NCBI GenBank assembly: GCA_027487865.1
Contig: JAIYCT010000003.1
Coordinates: 372,001-436,000 of the forward strand
Source of the DNA: Microbacteriaceae bacterium
GTDB lineage: Bacteria > Actinomycetota > Actinomycetes > Actinomycetales > Microbacteriaceae
Reading direction: 5' to 3'
DNA: 64,000 nucleotides
Part shown: piece after piece, positions 8,467 to 18,176 of the stretch
How positions within the stretch are numbered: position 1 is the first letter of the stretch
Layout of the letters: each line of letters opens with the position of its first letter
The notes under the pieces: generated by a model
Databases searched by the model: none
Seen by the model: the letters and a program-made list of their open reading frames with translations, nothing else
Told to the model about the DNA's origin: nothing
Translations under genes and position numbers: made by a program

Positions 8467-9318
8467 ATGACTTCGAACCACAAGCAAACTCGCTCAGAGC
8501 AGCGCGACGCAGCCCGCCAGAAGGCAAAGGCACTTCGCGAGCAGAACCAGAAGAAGGCCAAGCGCTCAAAGCTTGTTATTCAAATATCGGTTGTGCTTGT
8601 CGCCTTGGGCATCGTCGGTGGCGTGGCAGCCGTTATCGCCATTGAGGCCGCTAACCGAGTGGCTGCACCAGTTGTGGACGATGCTCCAAAGAACCTCAGT
8701 GAGTTTGGTGGCCTAAAGATCGGCGTTGGTCTTCAGGCTTTCACCGCAGACAAGACCCCAACCCCAGAGGCAAGTGAGACCAAGGCCCCGGAAATCGTCG
8801 TCTACGTTGACTACCAGTGCCCAATCTGCCAGGCATTTGATCTTCCAAACTCCGCTCAGATTCGCTCCTGGGTTGACACCGGAGCAGCGACCTTAGAGAT
8901 TCGCCCAATTTCCTTCCTGGATCGTGCATCACTAAACGAGTACTCGTCTAGAGCCGCTAATGCAGCCTTCTGCGTTGCAAACTTTGAGCCGGACAGCTAC
9001 TTCGATATGCACTCAAACCTCATGATCAACCAGCCTGCCGAAGGCCAGGAAGGTCTAGATGACAACGAGCTCTTCAAGGTCGCAGAACAGTCAGGCGCCG
9101 GCACCAATGAGGTCAAGGGCTGCATCCAAAACAAGAGCTTTGCCGACTACATCGAGCAGCACACCCAGAACGTGCTAAACACCCCTCAGCAGGGCGTAAC
9201 CGTAACTGGTACGCCAACGGTTTTGGTAAACGGAAACAAGTTCAGCTGGGCAACCGGAGACGAGCTGGTTTCAGCTGAGTTCTTTGCTCAGTTCGTGCAG
9301 ACCTCGAGCGCCGAGTAA
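8467..9318 (+). CDS. Membrane-anchored DsbA-like thioredoxin-fold protein
   Basis: A 283-residue protein with a Lys/Arg/Gln-rich cytoplasmic N-terminus (1-35), one membrane helix (about 36-60) and an extracytoplasmic thioredoxin-fold domain. The redox motif is C118-P-I-C121 in VYVDYQCPICQAF. A cis-proline region (TGTPTVLVNG) lies near the end. DsbA-family proteins of this layout in Actinobacteria make or isomerise disulfides in exported proteins. The start ATG has AAGGTAGGA upstream. It is transcribed alone and ends at a strong terminator. VKOR/DsbB partners are not seen nearby. Confidence 0.88.
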   Translation: MTSNHKQTRSEQRDAARQKAKALREQNQKKAKRSKLVIQISVVLVALGIVGGVAAVIAIEAANRVAAPVVDDAPKNLSEFGGLKIGVGLQAFTADKTPTPEASETKAPEIVVYVDYQCPICQAFDLPNSAQIRSWVDTGAATLEIRPISFLDRASLNEYSSRAANAAFCVANFEPDSYFDMHSNLMINQPAEGQEGLDDNELFKVAEQSGAGTNEVKGCIQNKSFADYIEQHTQNVLNTPQQGVTVTGTPTVLVNGNKFSWATGDELVSAEFFAQFVQTSSAE

Positions 9319-9340
9319 AAACCACTTAGCACTAATCGTC

Positions 9341-9375
9341 ATCACCACGTCTTCGGGCGTGGTGATTTCTTTTTT
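9341..9375 (+). terminator. Rho-independent terminator after the DsbA-like gene
   Basis: Nine-bp perfect stem ATCACCACG / CGTGGTGAT with an 8-nt loop containing TTCG, followed by TTCTTTTTT. Classic intrinsic terminator 22 nt past the stop. Confidence 0.9.
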
Positions 9376-9403
9376 GCGATGCAGTTGTTTTATGGATTGC
9401 AAC

Positions 9404-9409
9404 TAGAAT
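9404..9409 (+). promoter_or_regulatory. Putative -10 element of tRNA-Thr
   Basis: TAGAAT lies 10 nt before the mature tRNA 5' end, which would give only a few nucleotides of leader. A TTGTTT lies 13 nt upstream, which is too close for a normal -35. Confidence 0.35.
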
Positions 9410-9419
9410 TTAGGGCGTT

Positions 9420-9492
9420 GCCGACCTGGCGCAATTGGTAGCGCACCGTACTTGTAATGCGGGGGTTACGGGTTCGAGTCCCGTGGTCGGCT
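9420..9492 (+). tRNA. tRNA-Thr (anticodon TGT)
   Basis: A 73-nt cloverleaf. Acceptor arms are GCCGACC / GGTCGGC, anticodon stem CCGTA / TGCGG closing the loop CTTGTAA (anticodon TGT), and the T arm holds GGTTCGAGTCC. The discriminator is T. No CCA is encoded. Confidence 0.95.
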
Positions 9493-9613
9493 CTCTAGAG
9501 GTTGGTTAGAAGCATTCACTAGTTGTGATGGGCTAACTGAACTTTTGACCACCTGAAACCTAATCTTTGGCAAATGTCGGCTGGGCTGAGCTGCACTGCG
9601 AGATACTTAGAGC

Positions 9614-11011
9614 GTGACTACAACGAGGTTAGAGCACGATCTTCTAGGGGAGCGCGAAATCCCCTCCACTGCCTATTGGGGCATCCACACCCTTAGGGCC
9701 ATAGAAAACTTTCCAATTACCGGAGTCTCCATCGGTCACTACCGCTCATTGGTCCGAGGGCTTGGCTTTATCAAAGAGGCCTCAGCAAAGGCAAACCTTC
9801 AGCTCGGTGTTATCTCGCAAGAAATTGCGGACCCAATCATCAAAGCTTCGATTGAGGTGCGGGATGGGCTTTGGGATGCCGAGTTTGCGGTAGACGCTAT
9901 TCAGGGCGGTGCGGGAACCTCCACCAACATGAATGCCAATGAGGTTGTTGCTAACCGAGCTTTGGAGATTGCGGGTTTCCGCAAGGGCGACTACGACAAG
10001 ATTCACCCGCTCAATCACGTGAATGCCTCGCAATCCACCAATGACGTTTACCCAACCGCAATCAAGGTGGCTCTCATTATCGAGAGCCTCGCGCTACTCA
10101 AGCGGGTCGAGTATCTAAGAGAGTCAATCAACGCTAAGGCGTTGGAATTCAAAGATGTGATCAAGATGGGTCGCACCCAGCTGCAGGATGCCGTTCCCAT
10201 GACATTGGGTCAGGAGTTCACTGCGTGGTCCCTAACTCTTGGCGAAGACCACAGTCGACTCAGGGAGATCATTCCGCTACTGAGTGAACTAAACCTCGGT
10301 GGCACTGCAATTGGAACTCGTTTGAATACCCCAGACGGCTATGCCGAGTTGGTGGTTGATATCTTGAGCGAGCTCTGTGAGCACCCGTTTAGGTTGGCTG
10401 AGAACCTAATTGAGGCAACCAGCGACACCGGTGTTTTCATCTCGATCTCCAGCGTCCTAAAGCGTTTGGCAACCAAACTCTCAAAGATCTCCAATGACCT
10501 AAGGCTGCTATCTTCTGGACCTCGCGCTGGCTTTGGCGAGATCAACCTTCCTGCAAGGCAAGCCGGGTCTTCGATCATGCCTGGCAAGGTCAACCCGGTT
10601 ATCCCAGAAGCTGTAAACCAGATTGCGTTCCAGGTCATTGGTAATGACCTCACCGTAACCTTGGCTTCTGAGGCAGGGCAACTTCAGCTAAATGCCTTCG
10701 AGCCAATCATGGCACGTTCGCTTTTGATGAACCTGACCTACCTGCGTAAGGCCTGCCATATCCTGGCTGACTTCTGCATCGATGGCATCACCGCAAATGT
10801 TGAGTTCCTCAAATTCACCGTTGAGAACTCAATTGGTTTGGTTACCGCACTAGCTCCAACCCTGGGCTACGAAGCAGCTTCGCTGATCGCCAAGCACGCT
10901 CAAGAGAACAATCTCTCGGTCAAGCAGTCAGCAAGCCAGTTGGGATTGATGACCGAAGCAGAGTTTGATGCCATCTTGGGAGATGTTGATCGAATTACTG
11001 GCCGAGGGTAG
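9614..11011 (+). CDS. aspA: Aspartate ammonia-lyase
   Basis: A 465-residue member of the fumarase/aspartase superfamily, converting aspartate to fumarate and ammonia in the cytoplasm. It carries the superfamily signature GSSIMPGKVNP with the catalytic serine loop, GAGTSTNMNANEV, and NASQSTNDVYPTA. Length and the TRLEHDLLGEREIPSTAYWGIHTLR opening fit AspA rather than fumarase. The GTG start at 9614 is the only sensible one. The last 17 bases overlap the 3' end of the convergent DUF554 gene. It could support nitrogen release or fumarate supply; no linked aspartate transporter is visible. Confidence 0.93.
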   Translation: MTTTRLEHDLLGEREIPSTAYWGIHTLRAIENFPITGVSIGHYRSLVRGLGFIKEASAKANLQLGVISQEIADPIIKASIEVRDGLWDAEFAVDAIQGGAGTSTNMNANEVVANRALEIAGFRKGDYDKIHPLNHVNASQSTNDVYPTAIKVALIIESLALLKRVEYLRESINAKALEFKDVIKMGRTQLQDAVPMTLGQEFTAWSLTLGEDHSRLREIIPLLSELNLGGTAIGTRLNTPDGYAELVVDILSELCEHPFRLAENLIEATSDTGVFISISSVLKRLATKLSKISNDLRLLSSGPRAGFGEINLPARQAGSSIMPGKVNPVIPEAVNQIAFQVIGNDLTVTLASEAGQLQLNAFEPIMARSLLMNLTYLRKACHILADFCIDGITANVEFLKFTVENSIGLVTALAPTLGYEAASLIAKHAQENNLSVKQSASQLGLMTEAEFDAILGDVDRITGRG

Positions 11012-11726
11012 TAGCCAGGACCAAAGTAATAACCGGGGCAAAAACCAAAGCTGGTAGTAGATCCGCCACCGAAACCATTCGTATTTGCAACACTCGCAAT
11101 CCTGTTCCCAAAAGCAAAATGCCACCGGTTGCGGTGATCGAAGCAACAGCAGCCTGCGACAGGACATTGCCAAGTGTTGCGGAAAGAATTGTTAGCAGCC
11201 CTTGCCAGAGCCCGACCGGAATGGCAGAGAATGCAACTCCCCAACCCATGGTTGCCGCGAAGGCCACAGAGGTAAAGCCGTCGAGGGTTGACTTGAGGGC
11301 CAGAATTTCAAAGCCGTCGCCCAGTCCGTCTTGCAGTGCGCCAAGGACTGCCATCGGGCCAATGGTGAAAAGCAGGGCTGCGTTTACAAACCCCTGAATA
11401 AATTGGTCTTTGTCACCTTTACCTTTGGTCTTGGCCTGAAGCCAAACCCCAAATTGCTCCAACCGCTCCTCAATCTTGAGAAGTGATCCGGTTACCCCGC
11501 CCAAAAGAAGCGCTGAGAGCACCACCAGAATGGTCGGGAAGACGCCGGTTGCATTGGCAAACGCTTCGTCACTTAGGTCCGCAAGATTGAGCGCACCGAT
11601 AACTAGAACTATCAGTCCCATTGCGTCGGTGAGGGTGCGGCTCATCTTCTCGGGCAGTCGATTTCCCAACAGCACACCAATTGCAGATCCCGCAAGGATC
11701 GCTAGAACGTTTATGAGTGTGCCCAC
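10995..11726 (-). CDS. DUF554 membrane protein (YdfK/YqgA family)
   Basis: A 243-residue integral membrane protein with about six or seven hydrophobic segments. It starts with the family-typical MGTLINVLAILAGSAIGVLLGNRLPEKM-like segment and includes GVFPTILVVLSALLLGGVTGSLL and TIGPMAVLGALQDGL. Members are of unknown function, probably transporters. The GTG start lies 9 nt after the msrB stop on the same strand, so the two may be co-transcribed. The 3' end overlaps aspA by 17 nt. Confidence 0.85.
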   Translation of the reverse strand: MGTLINVLAILAGSAIGVLLGNRLPEKMSRTLTDAMGLIVLVIGALNLADLSDEAFANATGVFPTILVVLSALLLGGVTGSLLKIEERLEQFGVWLQAKTKGKGDKDQFIQGFVNAALLFTIGPMAVLGALQDGLGDGFEILALKSTLDGFTSVAFAATMGWGVAFSAIPVGLWQGLLTILSATLGNVLSQAAVASITATGGILLLGTGLRVLQIRMVSVADLLPALVFAPVITLVLATTLGQ

Positions 11727-11735
11727 GGCACAACT

Positions 11736-12134
11736 CTACTTAGCAGGCTTGAAGGTGATGCTCACGGAGTTGATGCAGTAGCGATCTCCGGTTGGAGTTT
11801 GTGGCGCATCTTCGAAAACGTGACCCAGGTGACCGCCGCACTTCGAGCAGCGAACCTCGGTGCGAACCATTCCGTGGGCGCGATCTTCGATGTACTCAAT
11901 GGCGTCGTTGTCTTGCGGCTTGTAAAAACTTGGCCAGCCGCAGTGCGAGTCAAACTTGGTGTCGGCCTCAAACAAAAACGCATCGCAACCGCGGCAGTGG
12001 TAGCTGCCAGCACGCTTCTCATCTAGCAGTTCACCGGTGTAGGCACGTTCGGTACCTGCCATGCGGAGCACATGATATTCGAACTCGCTGAGCTCAGATT
12101 TCCACTGCTCGTCGGTTTTATAGACCTCGTACAT
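11736..12134 (-). CDS. msrB: Peptide methionine-R-sulfoxide reductase
   Basis: A 132-residue zinc-containing MsrB that reduces the R epimer of methionine sulfoxide in proteins. Structural zinc ligands are C47/C50 (YHCRGC) and C96/C99 (VRCSKCGGHLGHVF). The catalytic residue is C120 in DRYCINSVSITF, and C65 (SHCGWPSF) is the likely resolving cysteine. Length is standard. A DUF554 gene follows in the same direction. No msrA is present in the window. Confidence 0.95.
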   Translation of the reverse strand: MYEVYKTDEQWKSELSEFEYHVLRMAGTERAYTGELLDEKRAGSYHCRGCDAFLFEADTKFDSHCGWPSFYKPQDNDAIEYIEDRAHGMVRTEVRCSKCGGHLGHVFEDAPQTPTGDRYCINSVSITFKPAK

Positions 12135-12262
12135 CGATTCAACTTTCGCTTTTTGGCTTTATAACCCTTTAGTAACACAAAAAATAGGTTTTGCAATCCC
12201 TATCATTTTCCCCCATAAGTGCGTAAAGTTGTGGAGTCGGAGTGGGACCTAGGTTGAAGCCC

Positions 12263-12309
12263 GATGCATTCGTGAAGTACTCGAATGCCGGAATTGCATC
12301 AGGAGCATC
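12263..12309 (+). promoter_or_regulatory. Alternative hairpins in the cspA 5' leader
   Basis: GATGCA (12263-12268) can pair with TGCATC (12295-12300), directly before the AGGAG ribosome binding site. GCATTCG (12266-12272) can instead pair with CGAATGC (12282-12288). The two helices share GCA and exclude each other. GATGC can also pair with GCATC at 12305-12309, between the ribosome binding site and the ATG. This fits a temperature-responsive cold-shock leader but is untested. Confidence 0.45.
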
Positions 12310-12312
12310 AAC

Positions 12313-12513
12313 ATGGCACAAGGAACCGTAAAGTGGTTCAACTCTGAAAAGGGTTTTGGTTTCATCACTCAGGACGGCGGTCCAGACGTATTCGTACACT
12401 TCTCCGCTATCCAGACCGATGGTTACCGCGAATTGAAAGAAAACCAGCGAGTCGAGTTCGACGTAAAGACCGGTGACAAGGGCCCTCAGGCCGAGAACGT
12501 CAACGTCCTCTAA
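12313..12513 (+). CDS. cspA: Cold-shock protein CspA family
   Basis: A single cold-shock domain of 66 residues that binds single-stranded nucleic acid and melts RNA structure at low temperature. It has both RNA-binding motifs, KGFGFI (RNP1) and DVFVHFSAI (RNP2), and starts [14 protein letters not shown]. The AGGAG ribosome binding site is 7 nt before the ATG. A leader of more than 100 nt with alternative hairpins precedes it, and a strong terminator follows, so it is a stand-alone gene. Confidence 0.96.
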   Translation: MAQGTVKWFNSEKGFGFITQDGGPDVFVHFSAIQTDGYRELKENQRVEFDVKTGDKGPQAENVNVL

Positions 12514-12534
12514 TAGAACAAAGATCTCAAGTCA

Positions 12535-12565
12535 GGCCGATGTGCGAAAGCACATCGGCCTTTCA
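12535..12565 (+). terminator. Terminator after cspA
   Basis: An 11-bp perfect stem GGCCGATGTGC / GCACATCGGCC closed by a GAAA tetraloop and followed by TTTCACTT. The tail is short in T, but the stem is very stable. Confidence 0.8.
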
Positions 12566-12566
12566 C

Positions 12567-12595
12567 TTGCACTCTGGCCCTGAGAGTGCTAAAAA
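12567..12595 (+). promoter_or_regulatory. groEL promoter (-35 TTGCAC, -10 TAAAAA)
   Basis: TTGCAC (12567-12572) is 17 nt from TAAAAA (12590-12595). The expected start of transcription (about 12602) falls inside the CIRCE operator. A lone CIRCE half-site GAGTGCTAA (12584-12592) overlaps the -10 region. Confidence 0.65.
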
Positions 12596-12599
12596 TGTA

Positions 12600-14283
<1,684 letters not shown>

Positions 14284-14296
14284 AGAAGTAAGTACA

Positions 14297-14329
14297 AAAA
14301 AGCCGGGGTGGTAATCACCCCGGCTTTTT
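14297..14329. terminator. Bidirectional terminator between groEL and the histidine kinase gene
   Basis: A near-perfect 14-bp stem, AAAAAGCCGGGGTG / CACCCCGGCTTTTT, with loop GTAAT. The A-run and T-run make it active from both strands, serving two convergent genes. Confidence 0.92.
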
Positions 14330-14340
14330 ACTTTAAGTTC

Positions 14341-15789
14341 TTAGCTGTGAGAAATTGGAATCTCGAAGCTGAAGGTTGCTCCGCCACCCACTGTTGCCTC
14401 AGCCCAAATCTTTCCACCGTGCGCATTGACAATCGAGCGACCAATCGCAAGGCCCAGACCTGATCCGCCGGTCTCTCGGTTTCTGGAATTGTCCGCCCGG
14501 TAGAAGCGATCAAATACCTTTTCCTGCAGCGTCTCAGGGATACCATCACCGCGGTCAACAACCGAAACCTTGATGTTCTTATCAACCCTTGTGACCAGCA
14601 CGGTGACGGTCGACCCCTTAGGGGCAAAGCGTGAGGCATTTGCCACCAGGTTGGTCAATACCTGCTTGATGCGGTCAGCGTCCAGCTCGACCTCCAGGTT
14701 CTTGGTTTGATCTTCAAGTTCAAACTTCACATCTGGGTTCGCGACCGATGCATCTTTGATTACCGGTGTTGCAATTGATTCCAGGTTTACCTTTTGAGTG
14801 GTGAGCTGGCCTAGTTCGTCCATGCGAGTCAGGGTCAGCAGTGACTCCACCAAGCCGGACATTCGGATCGCTTCGGATTCGATGCGGTCCATTGCCTCGG
14901 CAACATCCTTTGGCTTCTTAATGGCTCCCATTCGGTAGAGCTCCGCGTAACCTCTGACTGTCACAAGTGGCGTTCTCAGCTCATGGCTGGCGTCTGAAAC
15001 AAAGCGTCGCATCTGCTCCAGGGTCTTGTCTTTGCCTCGAACCGCAGACTCGATCGAATCCAACATGCTGTTCAAAGCTCGGTTTAGCCTTCCGATTTCA
15101 GTTTTGTCATGACGTTCAACTAGGCGAGAAGAGAATTGCCCGGCCTTGACCGACTGTGCCGTTCTCTCAACCTCACGAAGTGGTCGAAGGGCGGATGTAA
15201 TGGTTAGCCAAATACTGAGCCCCGAGAGCACAAGAAGGAAGATTCCAAAGCGGCCGCCAATGCTGCCGTATTCACTGATGATCTGTCGGTTTGTGTTGAT
15301 CGGCAGCGCCACCACAACCGATCCCTCGGCACGATTTAGTGGCAGCGCAACTATGCGCCAGGTGGTGTTTGGACCTCTCAGGTTGTAAACCTCAACCTCG
15401 AAGGGTACACCTTCGGTTGCCCTCACAACCTCAAGGGTGAAGCTTGAAAAGTTAGGTGTGATGCGTTGACTGCCGGCTGATGAAACCAAGCCCAGAAACT
15501 GCTTGCCCTGCGCGTTCAAAATGGCGATGTAGTAGTCGCTTGGAAGTGATGGCAGAGTCAAATCACCGTTGGCTACTCGGCGATCAAGCATTACCGGATT
15601 CTCAGATGCCAAGGTGGCGGCGGTGGCAATCAATAAGGTGTCGGTGTTGCGCTGCAGGTAGGTACTAAGTAGTGCAACGGTTCCAGCGCTCGAGACTGTA
15701 AGGAGTAGCCCAATCAAACCAACTGACAGGGCGGTCAGTTTGGCTCTGAGGGATACACGCTCCCATGCCGACTGAAACTTGTTCTTCAA
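14341..15789 (-). CDS. Two-component sensor histidine kinase
   Basis: A 482-residue membrane kinase. Membrane helices lie at about 20-45 and 180-200, flanking a 130-residue extracytoplasmic sensor. A HAMP linker follows (about 200-255), then the phosphorylation site H269 in SDASHELRTPLVTVRGYAEL. The ATPase domain has NLVANA, DRGDGIPE, FDRFYRAD and GGSGLGLAI. It lies 4 nt after its response regulator. The overall type resembles actinobacterial PhoR/TcrY/TrcS kinases, but the stimulus cannot be inferred. Confidence 0.9.
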   Translation of the reverse strand: MKNKFQSAWERVSLRAKLTALSVGLIGLLLTVSSAGTVALLSTYLQRNTDTLLIATAATLASENPVMLDRRVANGDLTLPSLPSDYYIAILNAQGKQFLGLVSSAGSQRITPNFSSFTLEVVRATEGVPFEVEVYNLRGPNTTWRIVALPLNRAEGSVVVALPINTNRQIISEYGSIGGRFGIFLLVLSGLSIWLTITSALRPLREVERTAQSVKAGQFSSRLVERHDKTEIGRLNRALNSMLDSIESAVRGKDKTLEQMRRFVSDASHELRTPLVTVRGYAELYRMGAIKKPKDVAEAMDRIESEAIRMSGLVESLLTLTRMDELGQLTTQKVNLESIATPVIKDASVANPDVKFELEDQTKNLEVELDADRIKQVLTNLVANASRFAPKGSTVTVLVTRVDKNIKVSVVDRGDGIPETLQEKVFDRFYRADNSRNRETGGSGLGLAIGRSIVNAHGGKIWAEATVGGGATFSFEIPISHS

Positions 15790-15793
15790 CTAA

Positions 15794-16486
15794 CTAACCT
15801 TTTGGACCCTTCAGCATGTAACCGACGCCGCGCTTGGTAACGATAAGCGGCTCTGTGCTCAGTGGGTCGAGCTTCTTTCGAAGGTAAGAAACGTAGGACT
15901 CAACAATTCCCATTTCGCCGTTGAAGTCATATTCCCAAACGTGGTCCAAGATCTGCGCCTTGGTTAGCACGCGGTTCGGGTTGCTGGCAAGGTATCGAAG
16001 CAGCTGATACTCGGTGGGGGATAGCTCTACAACCTCACCCTTTACCGTCACCTCGTGAGCATACTCGTTCATCTCTAGCTCGCCAACCCGGATCAAAGAG
16101 TGACCATCGGAGTCCTTGCCGGTTCTGCGCATGATTGCGCTGATGCGAGCCACGATCTCATCGAGGCTAAATGGCTTGGTGACATAGTCATCGCCACCAA
16201 CGGTGAGCCCAGTGACTTTATCTTCGGTCTCATCGCGAGCGGTGAGGAACAGGATTGGGGTCTCGATACCCATCGAGCGAATCTTCTTGGTGACACCAAA
16301 TCCAGAAATGTCTGGAAGCATCACATCGAGCAGCACGATATCTGGCTGGGTGTCGATGATTTTGGCAATCGCATCGGTACCGTTTGGGGATGTGAGCACC
16401 TGGTGCCCAGCGAATCGCAGGCTTGCTGAAAGCAAGTCGCGAATGTTTGGTTCATCGTCAACTACAAGAACTTTTAGGCTATCCAT
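15794..16486 (-). CDS. Response regulator, OmpR/PhoP type
   Basis: About 230 residues. The receiver domain has acidic residues near D11/D12, phosphoacceptor D55 (VLLDVMLPD) and K in YVTKPFSLDE. The winged helix has LSPTEYQLLRYLASNPNRVLTK and the ending KRGVGYMLKGP. It is closely similar in layout to mycobacterial PhoP (GLTVGGDDYVTKPFS, HVWEYDFNGEMGIVESYVSYLR), so a PhoP-like regulator is the best guess. The start may be ATG 16486 or the GTG directly before it; neither has a strong ribosome binding site. The kinase gene follows after 4 nt. Confidence 0.9.
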   Translation of the reverse strand: MDSLKVLVVDDEPNIRDLLSASLRFAGHQVLTSPNGTDAIAKIIDTQPDIVLLDVMLPDISGFGVTKKIRSMGIETPILFLTARDETEDKVTGLTVGGDDYVTKPFSLDEIVARISAIMRRTGKDSDGHSLIRVGELEMNEYAHEVTVKGEVVELSPTEYQLLRYLASNPNRVLTKAQILDHVWEYDFNGEMGIVESYVSYLRKKLDPLSTEPLIVTKRGVGYMLKGPKG

Positions 16487-16538
16487 CACCCAAGCATGAA
16501 CTAGTTAGCTGGAAGATTCCTGAGAATTATCTGGATGT

Positions 16539-18167
16539 CTAAATCTCGTCTGCATCCAAGATTTCATAGGAGTAACCCTGCTCCGCCAAAAAGCGCTGAC
16601 GGTTCTGGGCAAAGTCTTGCTCAACTGTGTCTCTTGCTACCAGGGTGTAGAAAGATGCTGAGCGGCCATCGGCCTTAGGCCTGAGCAGGCGTCCGAGGCG
16701 CTGCGCCTCCTCCTGGCGGGATCCAAAGGCTCCGGAGATCTGAATTGCAACCGACGCTTCTGGCAGGTCAATAGAGAAGTTAGCGACCTTGGAAACCACT
16801 AGAGCAGTGAGCTCGCCGCGGCGGAATTTTGCGAACAGCTGCTCGCGTTCATCGACCGGAGTCTCTCCGGTGAGTTTAGGAAGCCCCAAGCCCTGCGATA
16901 CCTCTTCGATCTGGTCGAGGTACTGACCAATGATCAATGTCGGTTCGCCTTTGTGTTTGCGAAGTAACGCTTTGATGATTGGCATTTTTGCATCGGCGGT
17001 AGCGGCTATCCGGAACCTGGCATCCTGATCGGCAATCGCGTAGTCCATGCGGACCTTATCCGGCAGGCTGACTCTCACCTCGTAGCAGCTTGCTGGAGCG
17101 ATGTAACCCTGGGCTTCGATGTCCTTCCAAGGGGCATCAAAGCGTTTTGGTCCAATGAGGGAAAAGACATCAGACTCTCGGCCATCCTCGCGCACCAAAG
17201 TTGCGGTTAGTCCGAGTCGCCTTCTTGCCTGCAGGTCTGCCGTCATTTTAAAAATAGGTGCAGGCAATAGGTGCACCTCGTCGTAAATGATCAAGCCCCA
17301 GTCGCGCGCGTTTAGCAGTTCCAGGTGAGCAAACTCACCTTTTCTTTTGGTGGTCAGAATTTGGTAGGTCGCAATCGTCACCGGACCGATGTCTTTGGTT
17401 GACCCCGAGTACTCAGCGACGTCTTGTTCTCTAAGGGAAGTTCTGCTCAATAGCTCATCGCGCCACTGTCTTGCAGAAACCGTATTTGTAACCAAAATCA
17501 AAGTGTTGGTTTTGATCTCTGCCATGGCTGCGGCACCAACCAATGTCTTACCCGCACCGCAGGGCAGCACAACAACGCCAGAACCACCAAGTTCAAACTT
17601 TGCCACGGCCTCTTTTTGGTAGTCGCGTAGGCGCCACAGGCTTTGGTCAAGGGAAATTTCAAACGGCGTTCCCGGCGTAAAGCCGGCATTGTCCTCGGCG
17701 GGCCAGCCAAGTTTTAGTAGCTCCTGCTTTAGCTGACCGCGTGCCCAGTCTTTGACCCGGTAGGCGTTTTCTAGTCGCTCATCCAGTAGCTCAGATATCT
17801 TTCGATTGCTGGCAACCTCAATCAAGATCGAAGGGGTTGAGCCGGTCAGGCGAAGACCTGTCTCATCGCGGTCAATAACTAACTTGCCATAGCGATCGAT
17901 CGTGGAGCGAATCTCTCGCTCGACACCTTCGGGAACCGGATACTTGCTCCAGCGCTTGAGCGAATCAATTATGAACTCGGCATCGTGACCTGCGGCCCTG
18001 GCGTTCCAAAGACCCAGTCGGGTGATGCGGTAGGTGTGGATGTGCTCAGGTGCTCGCTCTAGCTCTGCAAAGATTGCGAGTTCGTGACGAGCGTCTTTAG
18101 CCTGGGGATGATCTGTTTCGAGCAGGACGGTGCGGTCGGATTGCACAATCAGCGGCCCAAGAGACAT
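16539..18167 (-). CDS. XPB/Ssl2-type DNA helicase (ERCC3 family)
   Basis: A superfamily 2 DNA helicase of 542 residues, related to eukaryotic/archaeal XPB. An N-terminal XPB-like damage-recognition region (1-130) precedes Walker A P-C-G-A-G-K-T (202-208), the DEVH box at 296-299, motif III LTAT and motif VI QRLGRLLR near 500. Mycobacterial XPB unwinds DNA 3'-5' and is thought to act in repair. The next upstream gene encodes a helicase-associated domain protein, as in the M. tuberculosis pair Rv0861c-Rv0862c, with 9 nt between them and AAGG as ribosome binding site. Confidence 0.92.
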   Translation of the reverse strand: MSLGPLIVQSDRTVLLETDHPQAKDARHELAIFAELERAPEHIHTYRITRLGLWNARAAGHDAEFIIDSLKRWSKYPVPEGVEREIRSTIDRYGKLVIDRDETGLRLTGSTPSILIEVASNRKISELLDERLENAYRVKDWARGQLKQELLKLGWPAEDNAGFTPGTPFEISLDQSLWRLRDYQKEAVAKFELGGSGVVVLPCGAGKTLVGAAAMAEIKTNTLILVTNTVSARQWRDELLSRTSLREQDVAEYSGSTKDIGPVTIATYQILTTKRKGEFAHLELLNARDWGLIIYDEVHLLPAPIFKMTADLQARRRLGLTATLVREDGRESDVFSLIGPKRFDAPWKDIEAQGYIAPASCYEVRVSLPDKVRMDYAIADQDARFRIAATADAKMPIIKALLRKHKGEPTLIIGQYLDQIEEVSQGLGLPKLTGETPVDEREQLFAKFRRGELTALVVSKVANFSIDLPEASVAIQISGAFGSRQEEAQRLGRLLRPKADGRSASFYTLVARDTVEQDFAQNRQRFLAEQGYSYEILDADEI

Positions 18168-18176
18168 CCTTAAAGC

